Assembly: GCA_948567375.1 (NCBI GenBank)
Contig: OX419756.1
Coordinates: 61,854,552 to 61,918,551 of the forward strand
Direction of reading: 5' to 3'
DNA: 64,000 nt
From: Lunularia cruciata
Taxonomy: Eukaryota > Streptophyta > Marchantiopsida > Lunulariales > Lunulariaceae
The translations under genes were made by a program, and so were the position numbers. Position 1 is the first letter of the stretch; every line of letters begins with the position of its first letter. Positions 25,644 through 35,943 of this stretch are shown piece after piece. The notes under the pieces were generated by a model. It did not search any database and was not told where the DNA came from. It saw only the letters and a program-made list of their open reading frames with translations.

Positions 25644-26297
25644 TGTGGAGTCTGATTAATTATGGAAATGCTCTAAAAACAAATATTCTACATGAATTTT
25701 GAAGAGTCAATACAAGACAAATCTTTGATAGGACTGTAGAAGTGTAAGCACGGGATAGATCTTCAAATTACAAGATTCAATACATGGAAGTGCACAAAAA
25801 GATAGTTCAGATCATGGCTGATTTCTCTATGAATACAAATGTATATGAGATATGCCTTATCTTGTTGGAAATGTCTTCTCAAGGGCTTTCCATAGACATC
25901 AAGATCATAGAAAAGATCTTGAAATTTGGGATAATATCTTAGGGGATTGCAGGAGCTGTAGGATTGCATGTGGGATCAGCTATGGGACTTGCAATGGCTC
26001 CCATGGGATTCTACTATGGGGTATCAAGATTCCACTATGAAAATAGCTCTTGTGGAAATGTATCCTATGGGAAGTTGTGGGAATGGTCCCACTTGCAAAA
26101 CTTTGTGAGGTGACATGTATCAATTGGTACCAAACAATCTATGCAAGATGCAAGACCAATTGGAATGGAACAAACAATCTATGCAAGATGCATCAAACAA
26201 TTGCATGTATCAATTTGGTACCAATTGATACATGTCACCTCACAAAGTTTTGCAAGTGGGACCATTCCCACAGCTTCCTATAGGATACATTTCCACA
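25644..26297 (+). repeat. Copia LTR-related sequence, plus strand
   Basis: Starts TGTGGAGTCTGATTAATTATGG, the reverse complement of the LTR start at 6726 and 17941, and runs parallel to that LTR through the TCTTCTCAAGG and TTTGTGAGGTGACATG blocks. The end is converted into an inverted repeat (separate entry) and abuts beta. No intact copia coding region is attached here. Confidence 0.6.
26051..26297. repeat. Near-perfect inverted repeat, 84-bp arms
   Basis: Arm 1 (26051-26134) and arm 2 (26214-26297) are reverse complements with only two mismatches, separated by 79 bases. The spacer holds a direct repeat of about 22 bases (starts at 26131 and 26171, core ATCTATGCAAGATGCA). The arms are copia-LTR sequence. 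The outer edge of arm 2 is exactly the boundary with retroelement copy beta. This is a fold-back structure, probably made during a repair or replication event. Confidence 0.95.
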
Positions 26298-27382
26298 TGA
26301 TGAGGGGAAGGAGTTTGTGGTGGCCTATGCTAGTCGCTCCAACAATTCAGTGGACGCAAAGTACAGTTCATATGAGGGAGAGTGCTTTGCAACAATATGG
26401 GCAATAGCACATCTCCAATGTTACCTATTTGGTAACCCTTCACTCTCATCATTGATCATCAGCCACTGAAGTGGTTGATGGACTTTGACAAGCTTTCAAG
26501 GAAGCTTGCACGATGGGCTTTGATTTTACAAGAGTATGATTTCATGGTTATTCACAAACCTAGAGTGGTGACCATGATACAAATGGGTTGAGTAGAAACC
26601 ACCCATGTCCTAGGCAGTAAGATCAGACCCAAGCATGTTGGCATGGTGAGACAGATGAGGAGATGATGCTAGGTTGGCATGCATCTACCTTTCTTTGTGA
26701 TATTTTTTGAGGCTTTGTTGGTATCTCTCTCATTGCATACAGTAGGAGTTATTGAGGTCACAGATCCAAAGAGTGGAGATAGTGATATAGTTCAACAAGA
26801 CATTTATGATGATGTCTTAGTGGTAGACTATCTTTGCACTAGTGTTGTGGGTAGCACAGTTGGGGCCAAGGAGAGAGAAAATGTTCTTTAGCAAGCTATG
26901 CAGTTCAGACTGGAGGGCATACACCTTCTTTGTGTATGGGAGGATGGTAGAGTGCGAGTAGTACCACTTCCATCTCAGAGGCCATATTTGGTTTGTCATG
27001 CTCATGAGGAGCTAGGACATTTTGGAGTAAAGCATACATATATCTTGCTCTATTGTCATTATTGGTGGCATGGTATGTAGACCAATGTATAATATTTTGT
27101 TGTGAGATGTGTGGTTTGTGACCAAGTAAGAGCATCATGTAATGCTCCTACGCCACAATGACACCCATTACCTATCATGGGGTTGGGATATTGCTAGAAT
27201 TTGGACTTTGCTGGATCTTTATCATTGATTCTAAGACATCATTGATATGTTTTGGTGATGGTGGAGCACTTTTCCAAGTGGATTGAGTTTGAGTGGCACT
27301 TCTTGGAGAGTCTAGTGAAGGGATAACTTACCTGTTCTTGGATTGAGTTCTTAGTCATTTTGGTGCACTAGTTGAGATTTTG
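26298..27382 (+). pseudogene. Copy beta: RNase H and integrase N-terminal part
   Basis: Homologous to alpha 52012-53098. RNase H remnants occupy 26298-26620. A linker follows, with a readable frame at 26679-26891 (VIEVTDPKSGDSD). The integrase zinc-binding region (HAHEELGHFG) and the first catalytic part run to 27382. Stops include one at 26889 and TGA near 27343, which is also TGA in alpha at 53058. It is cut at 27382 by the family B insertion and resumes at 35944, with the target duplication TTTTG on both sides. Confidence 0.88.
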
Positions 27383-27799
27383 TGTAAAAGACCGTGACCG
27401 AGGAGAGAAATAGGAGAATGGAAGCTCACATTGGGACACTTGAATGAGGGAAAACTCTAAATGCCTAGCATGAGCTTCATTTATCGGGATCATACAAGGC
27501 TCTTGAGAAGCTTCTTAAGAAGCTTCCTTACCCCGCTTTCTTGGAGTGCAAGCAAAGTTAATTGGGAAGCTTCTCATGAAGCTTCCTTCTAGAAGTCTCT
27601 TACTTGGCATGCAAGCTAAGCTAGTAGGAACCTTCTAGAAGTTTCCTTCTAGTAGCTACTTACTTGAGGTGCAAGCTAAGCTAGCCGGGAAGCCTCCCAA
27701 GAAGCTTCTTAGATACTTTTGGAATATTCTAGGCTAATTTGTCTTATTTTCTACTTTGTTAGCCCTACTAACTTTGATGCTAAAATCTATATTGTTACA
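27383..27799 (-). repeat. 3' LTR of family B element
   Basis: Plus-strand ends are TGTAAAAGACC and TTGTTACA. On the minus strand the LTR starts at 27799, immediately after a purine-rich tract. It is the partner of the LTR at 35532-35943. Confidence 0.9.
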
Positions 27800-27815
27800 T
27801 ATTCTCCCACCACTA
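27800..27815 (-). other. Polypurine tract of family B element
   Basis: The minus strand reads GTGGTGGGAGAATA directly before the LTR start TGTAACAAT. This is the expected position and composition of the plus-strand primer for reverse transcription. Confidence 0.75.
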
Positions 27816-28778
27816 GTTGGTGACGTCCTTTCCACCATTGAAGCTTCAAACTCCTAGATGGCCATTCATGCATTTTGGAGGTGAGAAAGAGGTTCCCATG
27901 TGGCATCATGAAGGAGGTACCCTTTCCAAAGGACCTTGTATTCCGTATGTTGTTGGTATCCTCGTTGAATGTGGCAACGTGAAAGGTATGATTAACTTTG
28001 TTCTCCTCATGATCATTGATAGGGATGGGAGGAGGAGGAGGAGATTAGACACAAGAAGAAAAAGAAGATGGGTTAGGAACAAAGGGTTTCAACTTGGAAA
28101 TGTGAAAGATAGGGTGGATACGCATATGACAAGGTAAGGCAAGTTGATAAGCAATACGAGAGATGATTTGGGTGACCTCAAAGGGTCCTATCCAATTAGG
28201 GGCAAGTTTACAAACTAGGGTATCAAGTGGGAGGGGTAGGTTATTAGAGGATAACATGACTTTATCACCAACTTCAAAGGTGAGATCATGATGATCGTGG
28301 TCCGCATAATGTTTTTGACAGTTTTGAGCAACAAGGAGGTGAGATTTGGCTTGTTGGAGAGATTGAGATATAGTGGTCAATAAGGTTGAAGTATGAGGGA
28401 CCTCAGATGGAGTAGTAGAAAGAAGAGAATCAACAACAAGCGGATCTTGGCCAAAATTGAGAAGGAAGGAAGAAAATCCGGTGCTTGCATGTTTGGAATT
28501 ATTGTAGGCAATTTTTGCAACTGTAACTGACATTCATCCCAATTGGTATAGTGTACATTGACAAAGACATGCAACATATCCTCCAAGTTACAATTTGCAC
28601 GTTTGGTTTGTCCATCAATTTGAGGATGATAGGCCGTGGACAAAGCAAGCTTGGTGCCGTGTATTTGGAAGAGTGCTTGCCAAAACTTCCATGAATCATG
28701 GATCATGGTCGGAGATGAGTATACGTGGCATCCCATGATACTTGAAAACATTGTTGAAGTAGATTTGTGCTAAGGTTG
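27816..28778 (-). pseudogene. Family B integrase remnant
   Basis: Two overlapping minus-strand frames cover the C-terminal half of a Ty3/gypsy integrase. 28377-28751 has FWQALFQIHGTKLALSTAYHPQ and DGQTKRAN, the last catalytic segment, where the usual Glu is Lys. 28045-28533 runs through VGDKVMLS...LAPNWIGPFEV to HPIFHISKLKPF, the C-terminal module. No chromodomain is evident after it. The two frames are out of register, and the N-terminal half is cut off by the chromovirus LTR at 28779. Confidence 0.8.
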
Positions 28779-29530
28779 TGTAATACCAAGAGCTAGCCAT
28801 ATGATCTAGATGTGAAATTTGGTTTGGTAACATCTAGAATGATGTTATACCTGATGGTCAAAATAGATAAGATAGAAGTATCACCAAAAGAGTACTTCTA
28901 CTAAAAAGGCAGAAACCGAAATAGACTTGAGAACCTTAGCTAGACATATGATTTAAAGGTGACAGCTAGACATATGATTTAAAGGTGAGAATTGGTTTGG
29001 TAACATCTAGAAGGATGTTACACATGATGGACTAAATAGATCAGAAAGAGGTTTCACCAAAAAGGGACTTCTACCAAGAGAGGAGGAACTAAAATATGCC
29101 TGAAATCTTTGAAGGCAATTTTGGAGGCCTAAACGGATGAATTAGGCCTCAAAAATATCTCCCCCCCCAATGGAGGAAAGGTTGGCCTTTCCCTCCACCC
29201 AACTTTGTCTTGTTGAGAGCTTTCCAATGGTACCTTACTCATGTGATTTTGAGATTCTTACAAGAAGATTCCCTAAAAGATTCCCTCCGGTCAAAGCTTG
29301 TTTGACCAACTAGATAGGACCTAGACCAGACATGTCACCCATCCAAGTAAGTAATCCAAGGGTGGAGCTTGCTGACATGTCACCTATCTGTGTCCCTAAT
29401 CCTATGGTGGAGCTTCCTTGGATGAGATCCTCTTTGTCTATATAATAAAGAGAAGGAGCTCCCTTGGGGCATCGAATGTTGGAGTGTGCAATCTGTGTTT
29501 TCTCTCTTCTCTTGTCCTCGGAGCATTACA
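28779..29530 (+). repeat. 5' LTR of chromovirus
   Basis: TGTAATACC...GAGCATTACA, 752 bp, ends inverted. It carries a 26-bp tandem duplication at 28938-28989 (TAGACATATGATTTAAAGG core) absent from the 3' LTR. The family includes solo LTRs at 16622-17367 and 59492-60241. Confidence 0.93.
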
Positions 29531-29531
29531 A

Positions 29532-29543
29532 TGGTATCAGAGC
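29532..29543 (+). other. Primer binding site, initiator Met tRNA
   Basis: TGGTATCAGAGC lies one base after the LTR end. It is the standard complement of the plant initiator methionine tRNA 3' end used to prime minus-strand synthesis. Confidence 0.95.
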
Positions 29544-29670
29544 GAGTGTTCTAGTCCAAGAGAGTGGATCACCCCTCTTGGAATAACATGAACTACTGAA
29601 ACTGAATAATTTGAGGTGGAGAACATAGAAGAATTGCTAAACTTAGGAAGGAATTTAAAGAGCGGATGGG

Positions 29671-30100
29671 ATGGATGTGCCGAGAGGACAATTTCTGGCA
29701 CCTAGCTTTCCATTCTCAAATCCATTCCACATCAAGGTTATGTACATCCAGTGTGAGCAAATGAGGGTATCACTAGTTTATCACTTTGGTGCGGAATTCA
29801 TGGTCAGAGTGATGAACTCACTGAACCCGGTGATTCTATCTGTGGTGATATATGACAGAGAGTGGGATTTGAAAATCTACATTCTATTATGATAATATGG
29901 ATATGAATATCCCAAATCCTCTCCCTATCAACACTCAAGTAGAAATCCGTTATGTAGTGAGGCCAAAAGTGATGTTTAGAGATTTTGTGGTTAGGAATTT
30001 TGGTGAGGAGTATTATCAACAAGTGATAGCTTTTGAGGTCCCAATGGTAGTTCCAATAGTTTGTGCGCCTTCTAGAGTGATTATATTGACTATGTATTGA
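29671..30100 (+). pseudogene. Open stretch between primer site and gag, unknown product
   Basis: Two adjoining frames, 29671-29892 (73 codons) and 29897-30100 (67 codons), sit where most plant Ty3 elements have only untranslated leader. They could be one broken frame of about 140 residues. Visible phrases such as VEIRYVVRPKVMFRDFVVRN are not from any domain I recognise. The stretch ends just before the putative gag start at 30134. It could be a small extra gene, an N-terminal part of gag, or chance. Confidence 0.35.
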
Positions 30101-30133
30101 AGAAGACATTAGCAATTGAGTGTTGTAGGAACC

Positions 30134-31185
30134 ATGGATCCGCAGTTGCAAGAGCTGGTGCAAGGAATGAAAGGGATGTTGAATGAATTTTGAGAGATTA
30201 AGATGACCATGGAGACATTACAAAGTCAAGTATAGATCCTCAAGAACAATCAAGCCATGCAAGAAGAAGAGCCATCTCAAAACCCAATACCTACAATTGA
30301 AGTACTTGGAGAGGCACCCATGCCTACAAACTCTATCAACAATGAGGCCACATTGCTACTCCGGATGAAGAAGATCTGCAACATCGAGCCTTACAAGGGG
30401 CAGTGTACAATGGGAGTAGTGGAAAATTGGATCTTGACAATGAATCAATATTTCTGATTGTTCTCAACAGAGATCATAGAGCATGCTGCAGGCGTGTTTG
30501 CATGTAGGTACTTGACCAATAAAGCACTCACATGGTATGATACTTGGGAATGATCCATGCTGGCAGAGAGAAGGGAGGTCACATGGACAACAATGCAAGG
30601 ACTGCTAAAGAATTTCTAATCGGTGGATTCTGTGCAGATGGCTCGAACTTGACTATGGAGATTGAGACAGAAGAATAGCGTACAAGAGTATATGGAGGCA
30701 TTTCTAGATCTACAAGTTGCAATTACTGACATGAGTCCAGTAGAGTCTCTCAACAATTTCAAACGAGGGTTGAAAGAGCGGATTTGCCAAGAAGTCATGG
30801 TGCAAAATCCTCGCACGGTATTTGAAGCCATTGCTTGTACGCAAAGAATAGCAGGAGCATTAGGTGGAGGTGAAGGAGTAGTTCCAACTCAACATTATCG
30901 AGCAAAAATGCCACAGATGGGTGGACCAGTGCCAATGAAATTGGGTAATCTTTGATTCCAGGATCGAGGAGCACGACCGCTTCAAGAGGAGCGGGGACGG
31001 GTAGAAGAACAAAGAGATGGAGTCCCACGAGGAGAAGGGACTTGAGGAGAACAAAGCCATTGTTACAATTGTGGCTGTATTGGGCACATATCTACCAATT
31101 GTTGCACTCGTTTCCCTAGAGGCCCTTGGCCTTCATACACAGGCGATCTTTGAACAACATGGAGAGGCACATTGAAGAGGAGGAG
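30134..31185 (+). pseudogene. Chromovirus gag with intact zinc knuckle
   Basis: The frame opens at ATG 30134 with a Gln/Glu/Leu-rich, probably coiled-coil start (MDPQLQELVQGMKGML). It continues in one register to a nucleocapsid knuckle CYNCGCIGHISTNC at about 31066-31107, a complete CX2CX4HX4C. The capsid part includes LTWYDTWE and LNNFKRGLKERICQEV. At least six in-frame stops interrupt it, for example 30455-30457 and after residue GNL near 30953. It would form the virus-like particle shell and bind RNA. Confidence 0.8.
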
Positions 31186-31899
31186 GTGGAAATCACTTTG
31201 GAAAACAAAGATCACTAGTAAAGGTACCTTGCGGCCTTATTGGCTCAATAAGGAAGCAAAGAAGCGAGGGAAGGAAGAATAATAATGCGCAAAGATCCCG
31301 AAAGGCAACCTCACAATTGATTGTCGTGAATGGAATCCTAGAAGGTAATCAAGTGAGAGTATTAATAGATCCGGGAACAACAAAGAATTTCTTGTCTTGC
31401 TCTGTTGCAATAAGATTGGGAATGGATCTAGAGAGAGATGGAAGTGAAGAAGTAGAGTTACCAAATGGGCAAATAGAGAGGATTGAATCATTACCTAGAT
31501 GGGTAACACTCTCTGCAGGAGAATATCAAGAAGCAATTGAGTGGCGAGTGATATAGTTAGCTTGTTATGATGCAATTTTAGGCATGCCATGGATGGAGCA
31601 GTACAACCCTATGGTGGATTGGAGGAAGGAAGTAGTGAGAACCCACCAATGGTCAATCATTGGGGTTTAAGAAAAATCACAGAGGCATAAACTGCCTCTA
31701 TATGTCGTAGGGACTGCAATTGTCCCAATAGATGTTTTATGGGTCTAATAAGAGAAGTCCAGAGTGCACAACTTGATGGACAAATTCCTGAGAAATTGAA
31801 GGATGTGGTGAATGAGTTGTGTTCTTGAGGAAGACACCTCCTGAGTTGTCTTCTCGAGGAAGATATCTCCTTGTAATGCCCCATATTGCCTATCACCTC
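31186..31899 (+). pseudogene. Chromovirus aspartic protease and linker
   Basis: The frame shifts by +1 relative to gag and then stays in the pol register. VRVLIDPGTTKNFLS near 31350-31400 is the retropepsin active-site loop. The catalytic Asp is kept but Ser became Pro (DPG), which should impair activity. ILGMPWMEQYNP downstream is the flap-side conserved motif. Stops follow at 31554 and several more before RT, along with a small internal duplication near 31825-31875. Confidence 0.8.
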
Positions 31900-33053
31900 A
31901 TGAGTTGGAGGAGTGTAAGACTCAAATTGAGGAGATGTTGCAAAAAGGGTTCATCCAACCTAGCATATCACCATATGGGGCCCCTGTCTTGTTTGTGAAG
32001 AAAAAAGATGGTACAATACGCATGTGCATTGACTATCGAGGTCTCAATTAGCAAACGGTGAAGAACAAATACCTCTTACCTCGCATGGATGACCCGTTTG
32101 ATCAACTCCATGGAGCAAGATACTTCACCAAACTGGACTTGCGGAGTGGTTACAATCAAATCCAAATTGCAAAGGAGGATGTGTACAAAACTGCCTTTCA
32201 AACCAAGTATGGCCACTTTGAGTATCTTGTGATGCCTTTTGGCTTCAACAATGCACCTGCCACTTTCATGTGTCTAATGAATGACATATTTCGTCCATAC
32301 TTGGATAAGTCTGTTATTATCTTCTTGGATGATATCTTAGTATATAGTAGCACGATGACAGAACACAAACAACATCTACAAGAGGTCTTCTTGATTCCAA
32401 GACAGAATCAGTTGTATGCAAAAATCTCAAAGTGTGAGTTTGGCAAGTCTGAAGTAGACTACTTAGGGCATAGAGTAAGTGCAGAGTGCATTCAAGTATT
32501 GACAGATAAAATAGAGGTCATTCAAAAATGGAGTGCCCCCAAAGATCAGACTCAACTTAAGAGCTTCTTGGGGTTGACGGGATTCTACTGTAGATTTGTC
32601 AAGGACTTCTCCAAGGTTGCACAACCTTTAATGGCACTACTTGGCAAGGGGAAGAAGTGGACATGGGGAACTGCACAAGAGTTGGCCTTTCAAGAATTGA
32701 AGGCCGCTTTGCTACATGCACCAATCTTGAAGTGGTATGACCCAAAACGTCTAGTCAAGTTGGCTACATATGCATCAGGCATAGCAATAAGAGCAGTACT
32801 ACAACAAGAGTGGCATGACGGATGGCATCCAATTGCATATTTCTCTTGAAAGTTGTTACCGGCAGAGCGCAACTACCACACCATAGAATGAGAAGAGCTG
32901 GTCATTGTTCTAGCAACCAAGCATTGGAAGCACTACTTGGGCGAGAAGGCATTTGTAGTAAAGACAGACCACAAACCTCTAGTCTACCTCAAGATGCAGA
33001 AGGATCTATCTCGTTGCCAAATTTGGTGGGCAAAGTGGCGATAATGCTTCAAC
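31900..33053 (+). pseudogene. Chromovirus reverse transcriptase and RNase H
   Basis: The RT fingers ([20 protein letters not shown]) precede a stop near 32049. A 263-codon open stretch 32058-32849 then holds [22 protein letters not shown] and the catalytic box FLDD at 32322-32333. RNase H follows in the same frame with stops at 32847, 32890 and 33027. Its first catalytic Asp appears lost (TYAS in place of the usual TDAS), while TDHKPLVYL is readable. The polymerase core looks preserved but the frame is closed at both ends. Confidence 0.88.
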
Positions 33054-34598
33054 ATGACAATCACCTATGTGGAAGGTAAGAAGCAACTTGCAGATGCATT
33101 CACCTGCATGCCAATGGCCAACAACTTGGTGGCAGAGGTTAAGATTAACCCTGAATTCTGGCAAAAGATTTTGGTTGCTACAAAAACTAATCCACAGACT
33201 ATAGAAGCACAATCATCCAAAGGTGTCACCAGCACCCAAGGACTCACCTTTTGGGATGGCAGATTATGGATCCCAAATGTCCCAAAATTACGCACCACCA
33301 TTCTAGCAGAATGTCATGATTCGGCCATGGCAGCTCATGTTGGAGTGGACAAGACCTTGGATGCAGTCAAGCACCATTACTATTGGCCCAAGATGAGCAA
33401 GGACGTGATGGACTATGTGCGTAGCTGCCTACTTTGTCAACAAAACAAAGCTTCTAATCAAGCTCTTGTAGAGCTCCTTCAACCTCTCCCCACTCCTACC
33501 CAATGTTGGGAACAAGTGAGTATGGATCTAGTCTGTGAATTACCCAAGACCACCTCAAGGTTTGACTCCATTGTGGTCTTTGTGGACCGGCTTAGCAAAA
33601 TGATTCATGTACACCCTACCACCAAAGAAATGACCGCTCCACAACTAGCTCAATTATACTTAGATGCAGTCTTTGCTCACCATGGCTTGTCTAGAGTACT
33701 CATCACCAATAGAGGCACCCAATTCACCAGTTTGTTTTGGCAAACGCTCTTTGGTTTCTTTGAAACCAAGTTGGCCATGTCCATAGCTTACCACCCACAA
33801 ACAAATGGCCAAATAGAGCGGTCTAATTGCACGATTGAAGACATGTTACGTAGCTTTACCTTAGAAGAGCAAGAGAGGTGGGACACCCTACTCCCATTGA
33901 TGGAATTTGCTTACAACAATTCAGTGAATGCCTCCACCCAGGTCACTTCATTCTTCCTCATGTATGGTGAGCATCCCTTCACACCTTCTAGCTTGATGAA
34001 GATCCGTCTAGTGGCTACCAAGGTTGATACAGTCAACACATTTGTTTCTAGAATCCAACAAGGTGTGGAGAGCGCCAAGCACAGATTACAAATTGCACAA
34101 AATCAACAGAAGCAGTATGCAGATGCACACCGTAGGCACAAGGAGTTCAATGTTGGGGATCAAGGTTGGCTATTGACAACCAACCTCACATTAGTTGGAC
34201 CTCGTAAGCTCAGACCTCATTTTATTGGGCCTTTCTCAATTCTTTGTTGCATCGGCGCTATGGCTTATCACCTTGAGCTACCACCACACATGAAGATCCA
34301 TCCAATGTTCCATGTGTCCCTACTATGCAGATATGCTCCCCGATCAGGCCAGGGTCATTCTACACAAGACATTCGACCTTGTCCGACACTCATTGATGGC
34401 ACAGAGGAATGTGAAGTGGAGCGGATTCTCCAAAAACATATGCATGGTACTCACTATCCGCGGGTGGACTATCTAGTACAATGGAAAGGTTACCCCCTCT
34501 ATGAAGCCACTTGGGAGCCCGCTGCCAATTTGGCACATGCACCTATGTTGGTGCAAGCATTTGAGCAACAATTGCACAACAAGGACGTTGCGTCTTAA
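33054..34598 (+). CDS. Chromovirus integrase with C-terminal chromodomain (open, likely inactive)
   Basis: 514 codons with no stop, starting within the end of RNase H. The zinc-binding HHCC residues are H88, H95, C125 and C128. Of the catalytic triad, D158 and E255 are present, but the second Asp is replaced by Asn-219 (ITNRGTQF; codon AAT at 33708-33710), consistent with one G-to-A change. The C-terminal region ends with a chromodomain from about residue 453 (VERILQKH, YLVQWKGY, ATWEP), the hallmark of plant chromoviruses and used for targeting to heterochromatin. The Met shown is not a natural start, because the protein is cleaved from the Pol polyprotein. Long and well conserved, but not expected to catalyse integration. 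Confidence 0.93.
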   Translation: MTITYVEGKKQLADAFTCMPMANNLVAEVKINPEFWQKILVATKTNPQTIEAQSSKGVTSTQGLTFWDGRLWIPNVPKLRTTILAECHDSAMAAHVGVDKTLDAVKHHYYWPKMSKDVMDYVRSCLLCQQNKASNQALVELLQPLPTPTQCWEQVSMDLVCELPKTTSRFDSIVVFVDRLSKMIHVHPTTKEMTAPQLAQLYLDAVFAHHGLSRVLITNRGTQFTSLFWQTLFGFFETKLAMSIAYHPQTNGQIERSNCTIEDMLRSFTLEEQERWDTLLPLMEFAYNNSVNASTQVTSFFLMYGEHPFTPSSLMKIRLVATKVDTVNTFVSRIQQGVESAKHRLQIAQNQQKQYADAHRRHKEFNVGDQGWLLTTNLTLVGPRKLRPHFIGPFSILCCIGAMAYHLELPPHMKIHPMFHVSLLCRYAPRSGQGHSTQDIRPCPTLIDGTEECEVERILQKHMHGTHYPRVDYLVQWKGYPLYEATWEPAANLAHAPMLVQAFEQQLHNKDVAS

Positions 34599-34611
34599 AA
34601 GGAGGGAGGTT
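34597..34611 (+). other. Polypurine tract of chromovirus
   Basis: AAAAGGAGGGAGGTT sits directly before the 3' LTR start TGTAATACC and overlaps the end of the integrase frame, as is usual in compact Ty3 elements. Confidence 0.9.
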
Positions 34612-35095
34612 TGTAATACCAAGAGCTAGCCATATGATCTAGATGTGAAATTTGGTTTGGTAACATCTAGAATGATGTTATACATGATGGTCAAAATAGA
34701 TAAGATAGAAGTATCACCAAGAGAGTACTGCTACTAATAGGGTAGAAACCAAAATAGGCTTGAGAACCTTAGAACCAATACCTAGACATATGATTTAAAG
34801 GTGAGAATTGGTTTGGTAACATCTGGAAGGATGTTACACATGATGGACTAAATACATCAGAATCACCAAAAGGGGACTTCTACTAATAGAGCAAGAATCA
34901 AAATATGCCTGAAATCTTTGAAGGCAATTTTGGAGGCCTAAACGGATGAATTAGGCCTTGAAAATGTGCAAAACCTCCCCAACTGAGGAAAGGCTGGCCT
35001 CGCCCTCCCCGTAGCTTTGTCTTGTCAAGAGCTTTCCAATGGTACCTTACTCATGTGATTCTGAGATTCCTATAGGAAGATTCCCTAAAAGATTC
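34612..35095 (+). repeat. 3' LTR of chromovirus, truncated
   Basis: Matches the first 460 or so bases of the 5' LTR, then breaks within AAGATTC and continues as family B sequence. It lacks the 26-bp duplication seen in the 5' LTR. Confidence 0.92.
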
Positions 35096-35518
35096 TTGCC
35101 TTCAAACACCTTGGGTTTGGAAATTGAATGTGATCTTCTTCATCTCAAACTGGTGCTCTCTCTTTATTTTCTTGTTTTTACTGCTCTCATTCATCCAACA
35201 ATGGAGTAAGGTGCTCAATTTGTTGCTCCATCGCAAGGATAACATCTGGTATTGCCACCATAACTACTACTCTATCCCATTACTCTCAATTTATCTAATT
35301 GATTAACATATAGATGCAACATGTCCACCGGTCTCCGTAAGTTACAATCGGACGTATCAAGGGTTCCTCAAACAGGTTGATCATATGCAAAAAATCTTGC
35401 CCAAAGCACGAGGTGATGAATTGGGTAAATGATGCTTGGGTAATATCTAGACATGAAAATCCTAATAGTTTGGCAGAAGTGGATTTGGTGGTCCATAAAT
35501 TCCATCGATCCCGTTCTT
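35096..35518 (-). other. Family B 5' leader/gag-proximal sequence
   Basis: Parallel to 44590-44890 and, beyond the alpha insertion, to 54232-54345. No frame is open. On the minus strand it lies just downstream of the primer site. The undisturbed AAAATCTTGCCCAAAG at about 35387 is the empty version of the site into which alpha inserted in the other family B copy. Confidence 0.75.
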
Positions 35519-35530
35519 ACTCTAATACCA
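35519..35530 (-). other. Decayed initiator-Met primer site of family B
   Basis: The minus strand reads TGGTATTAGAGT, the usual TGGTATCAGAGC with two C-to-T changes, one base from the LTR end. Confidence 0.75.
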
Positions 35531-35531
35531 A

Positions 35532-35943
35532 TGTTAAAGACCATGACCAAGGAGAGAAATAAGAGAATGGAAGTTCACATTGGGACACTTGAATGAGTGA
35601 AAACTCCCAATGCCTAGCATGAGCTTTGGCTCTTGTTTTTATAAGGATCATACAAGGCTCTTGAAAAGCATCTCAGGAAGCTTATCTGAGCCACTTTCTT
35701 GGAGGGCAAGTCAAGTAAATTGTGAAGCTTCTCAAGAAGCTTCCTTCTAAAAGTCACTTACTTGGCATGTAAGCTAAGCTAGTTAGAACCTTCTAGAAGC
35801 TACTTACTTGAGTTGCAAGCTAAGGTAGTCAAGAAGCTTCCCAAGAAGCTTCCTAGATACTTTTGGAATATTCCAGGCTAATTTATCTTATTTGTTACTT
35901 CATTAGCCCTACTAACTTTATTGCTAAACTCCATATTGTTACA
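35532..35943 (-). repeat. 5' LTR of family B element
   Basis: TGTTAAAGACC...TTGTTACA on the plus strand, 412 bp. It is the partner of 27383-27799, and the target duplication TTTTG follows at 35944. Confidence 0.9.

Larger units (their letters stand above)
28779..35095 (+). mobile_element. Chromovirus (Ty3/gypsy with chromodomain), 3' LTR truncated
   Basis: A full set of landmarks in order: 5' LTR (28779-29530), primer site (29532), leader, gag with zinc knuckle, protease, RT, RNase H, integrase plus chromodomain, polypurine tract (34597), and a 3' LTR starting at 34612. The 3' LTR ends early at 35095, where a 7-base microhomology (AAGATTC) joins it to family B leader sequence. The lost part therefore includes its right flank and target duplication. 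The integrase part is one 514-codon open frame, while gag and RT carry several stops. This makes it a fairly young but inactive insertion. Confidence 0.92.
27383..35943 (-). mobile_element. Ty3/gypsy family B element inserted in beta, with a nested chromovirus
   Basis: Bounded by LTRs at 27383-27799 and 35532-35943 and flanked by a perfect 5-bp target duplication, TTTTG (27378-27382 and 35944-35948). Orientation is minus: integrase remnants lie next to the left LTR, a polypurine tract reads into it, and a decayed initiator-Met primer site lies next to the right LTR. Its own interior is reduced to integrase (27816-28778) and leader (35096-35518). The middle was lost when the chromovirus at 28779-35095 inserted and then suffered a deletion. 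Removing this block rejoins the integrase frame of beta. Confidence 0.9.
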
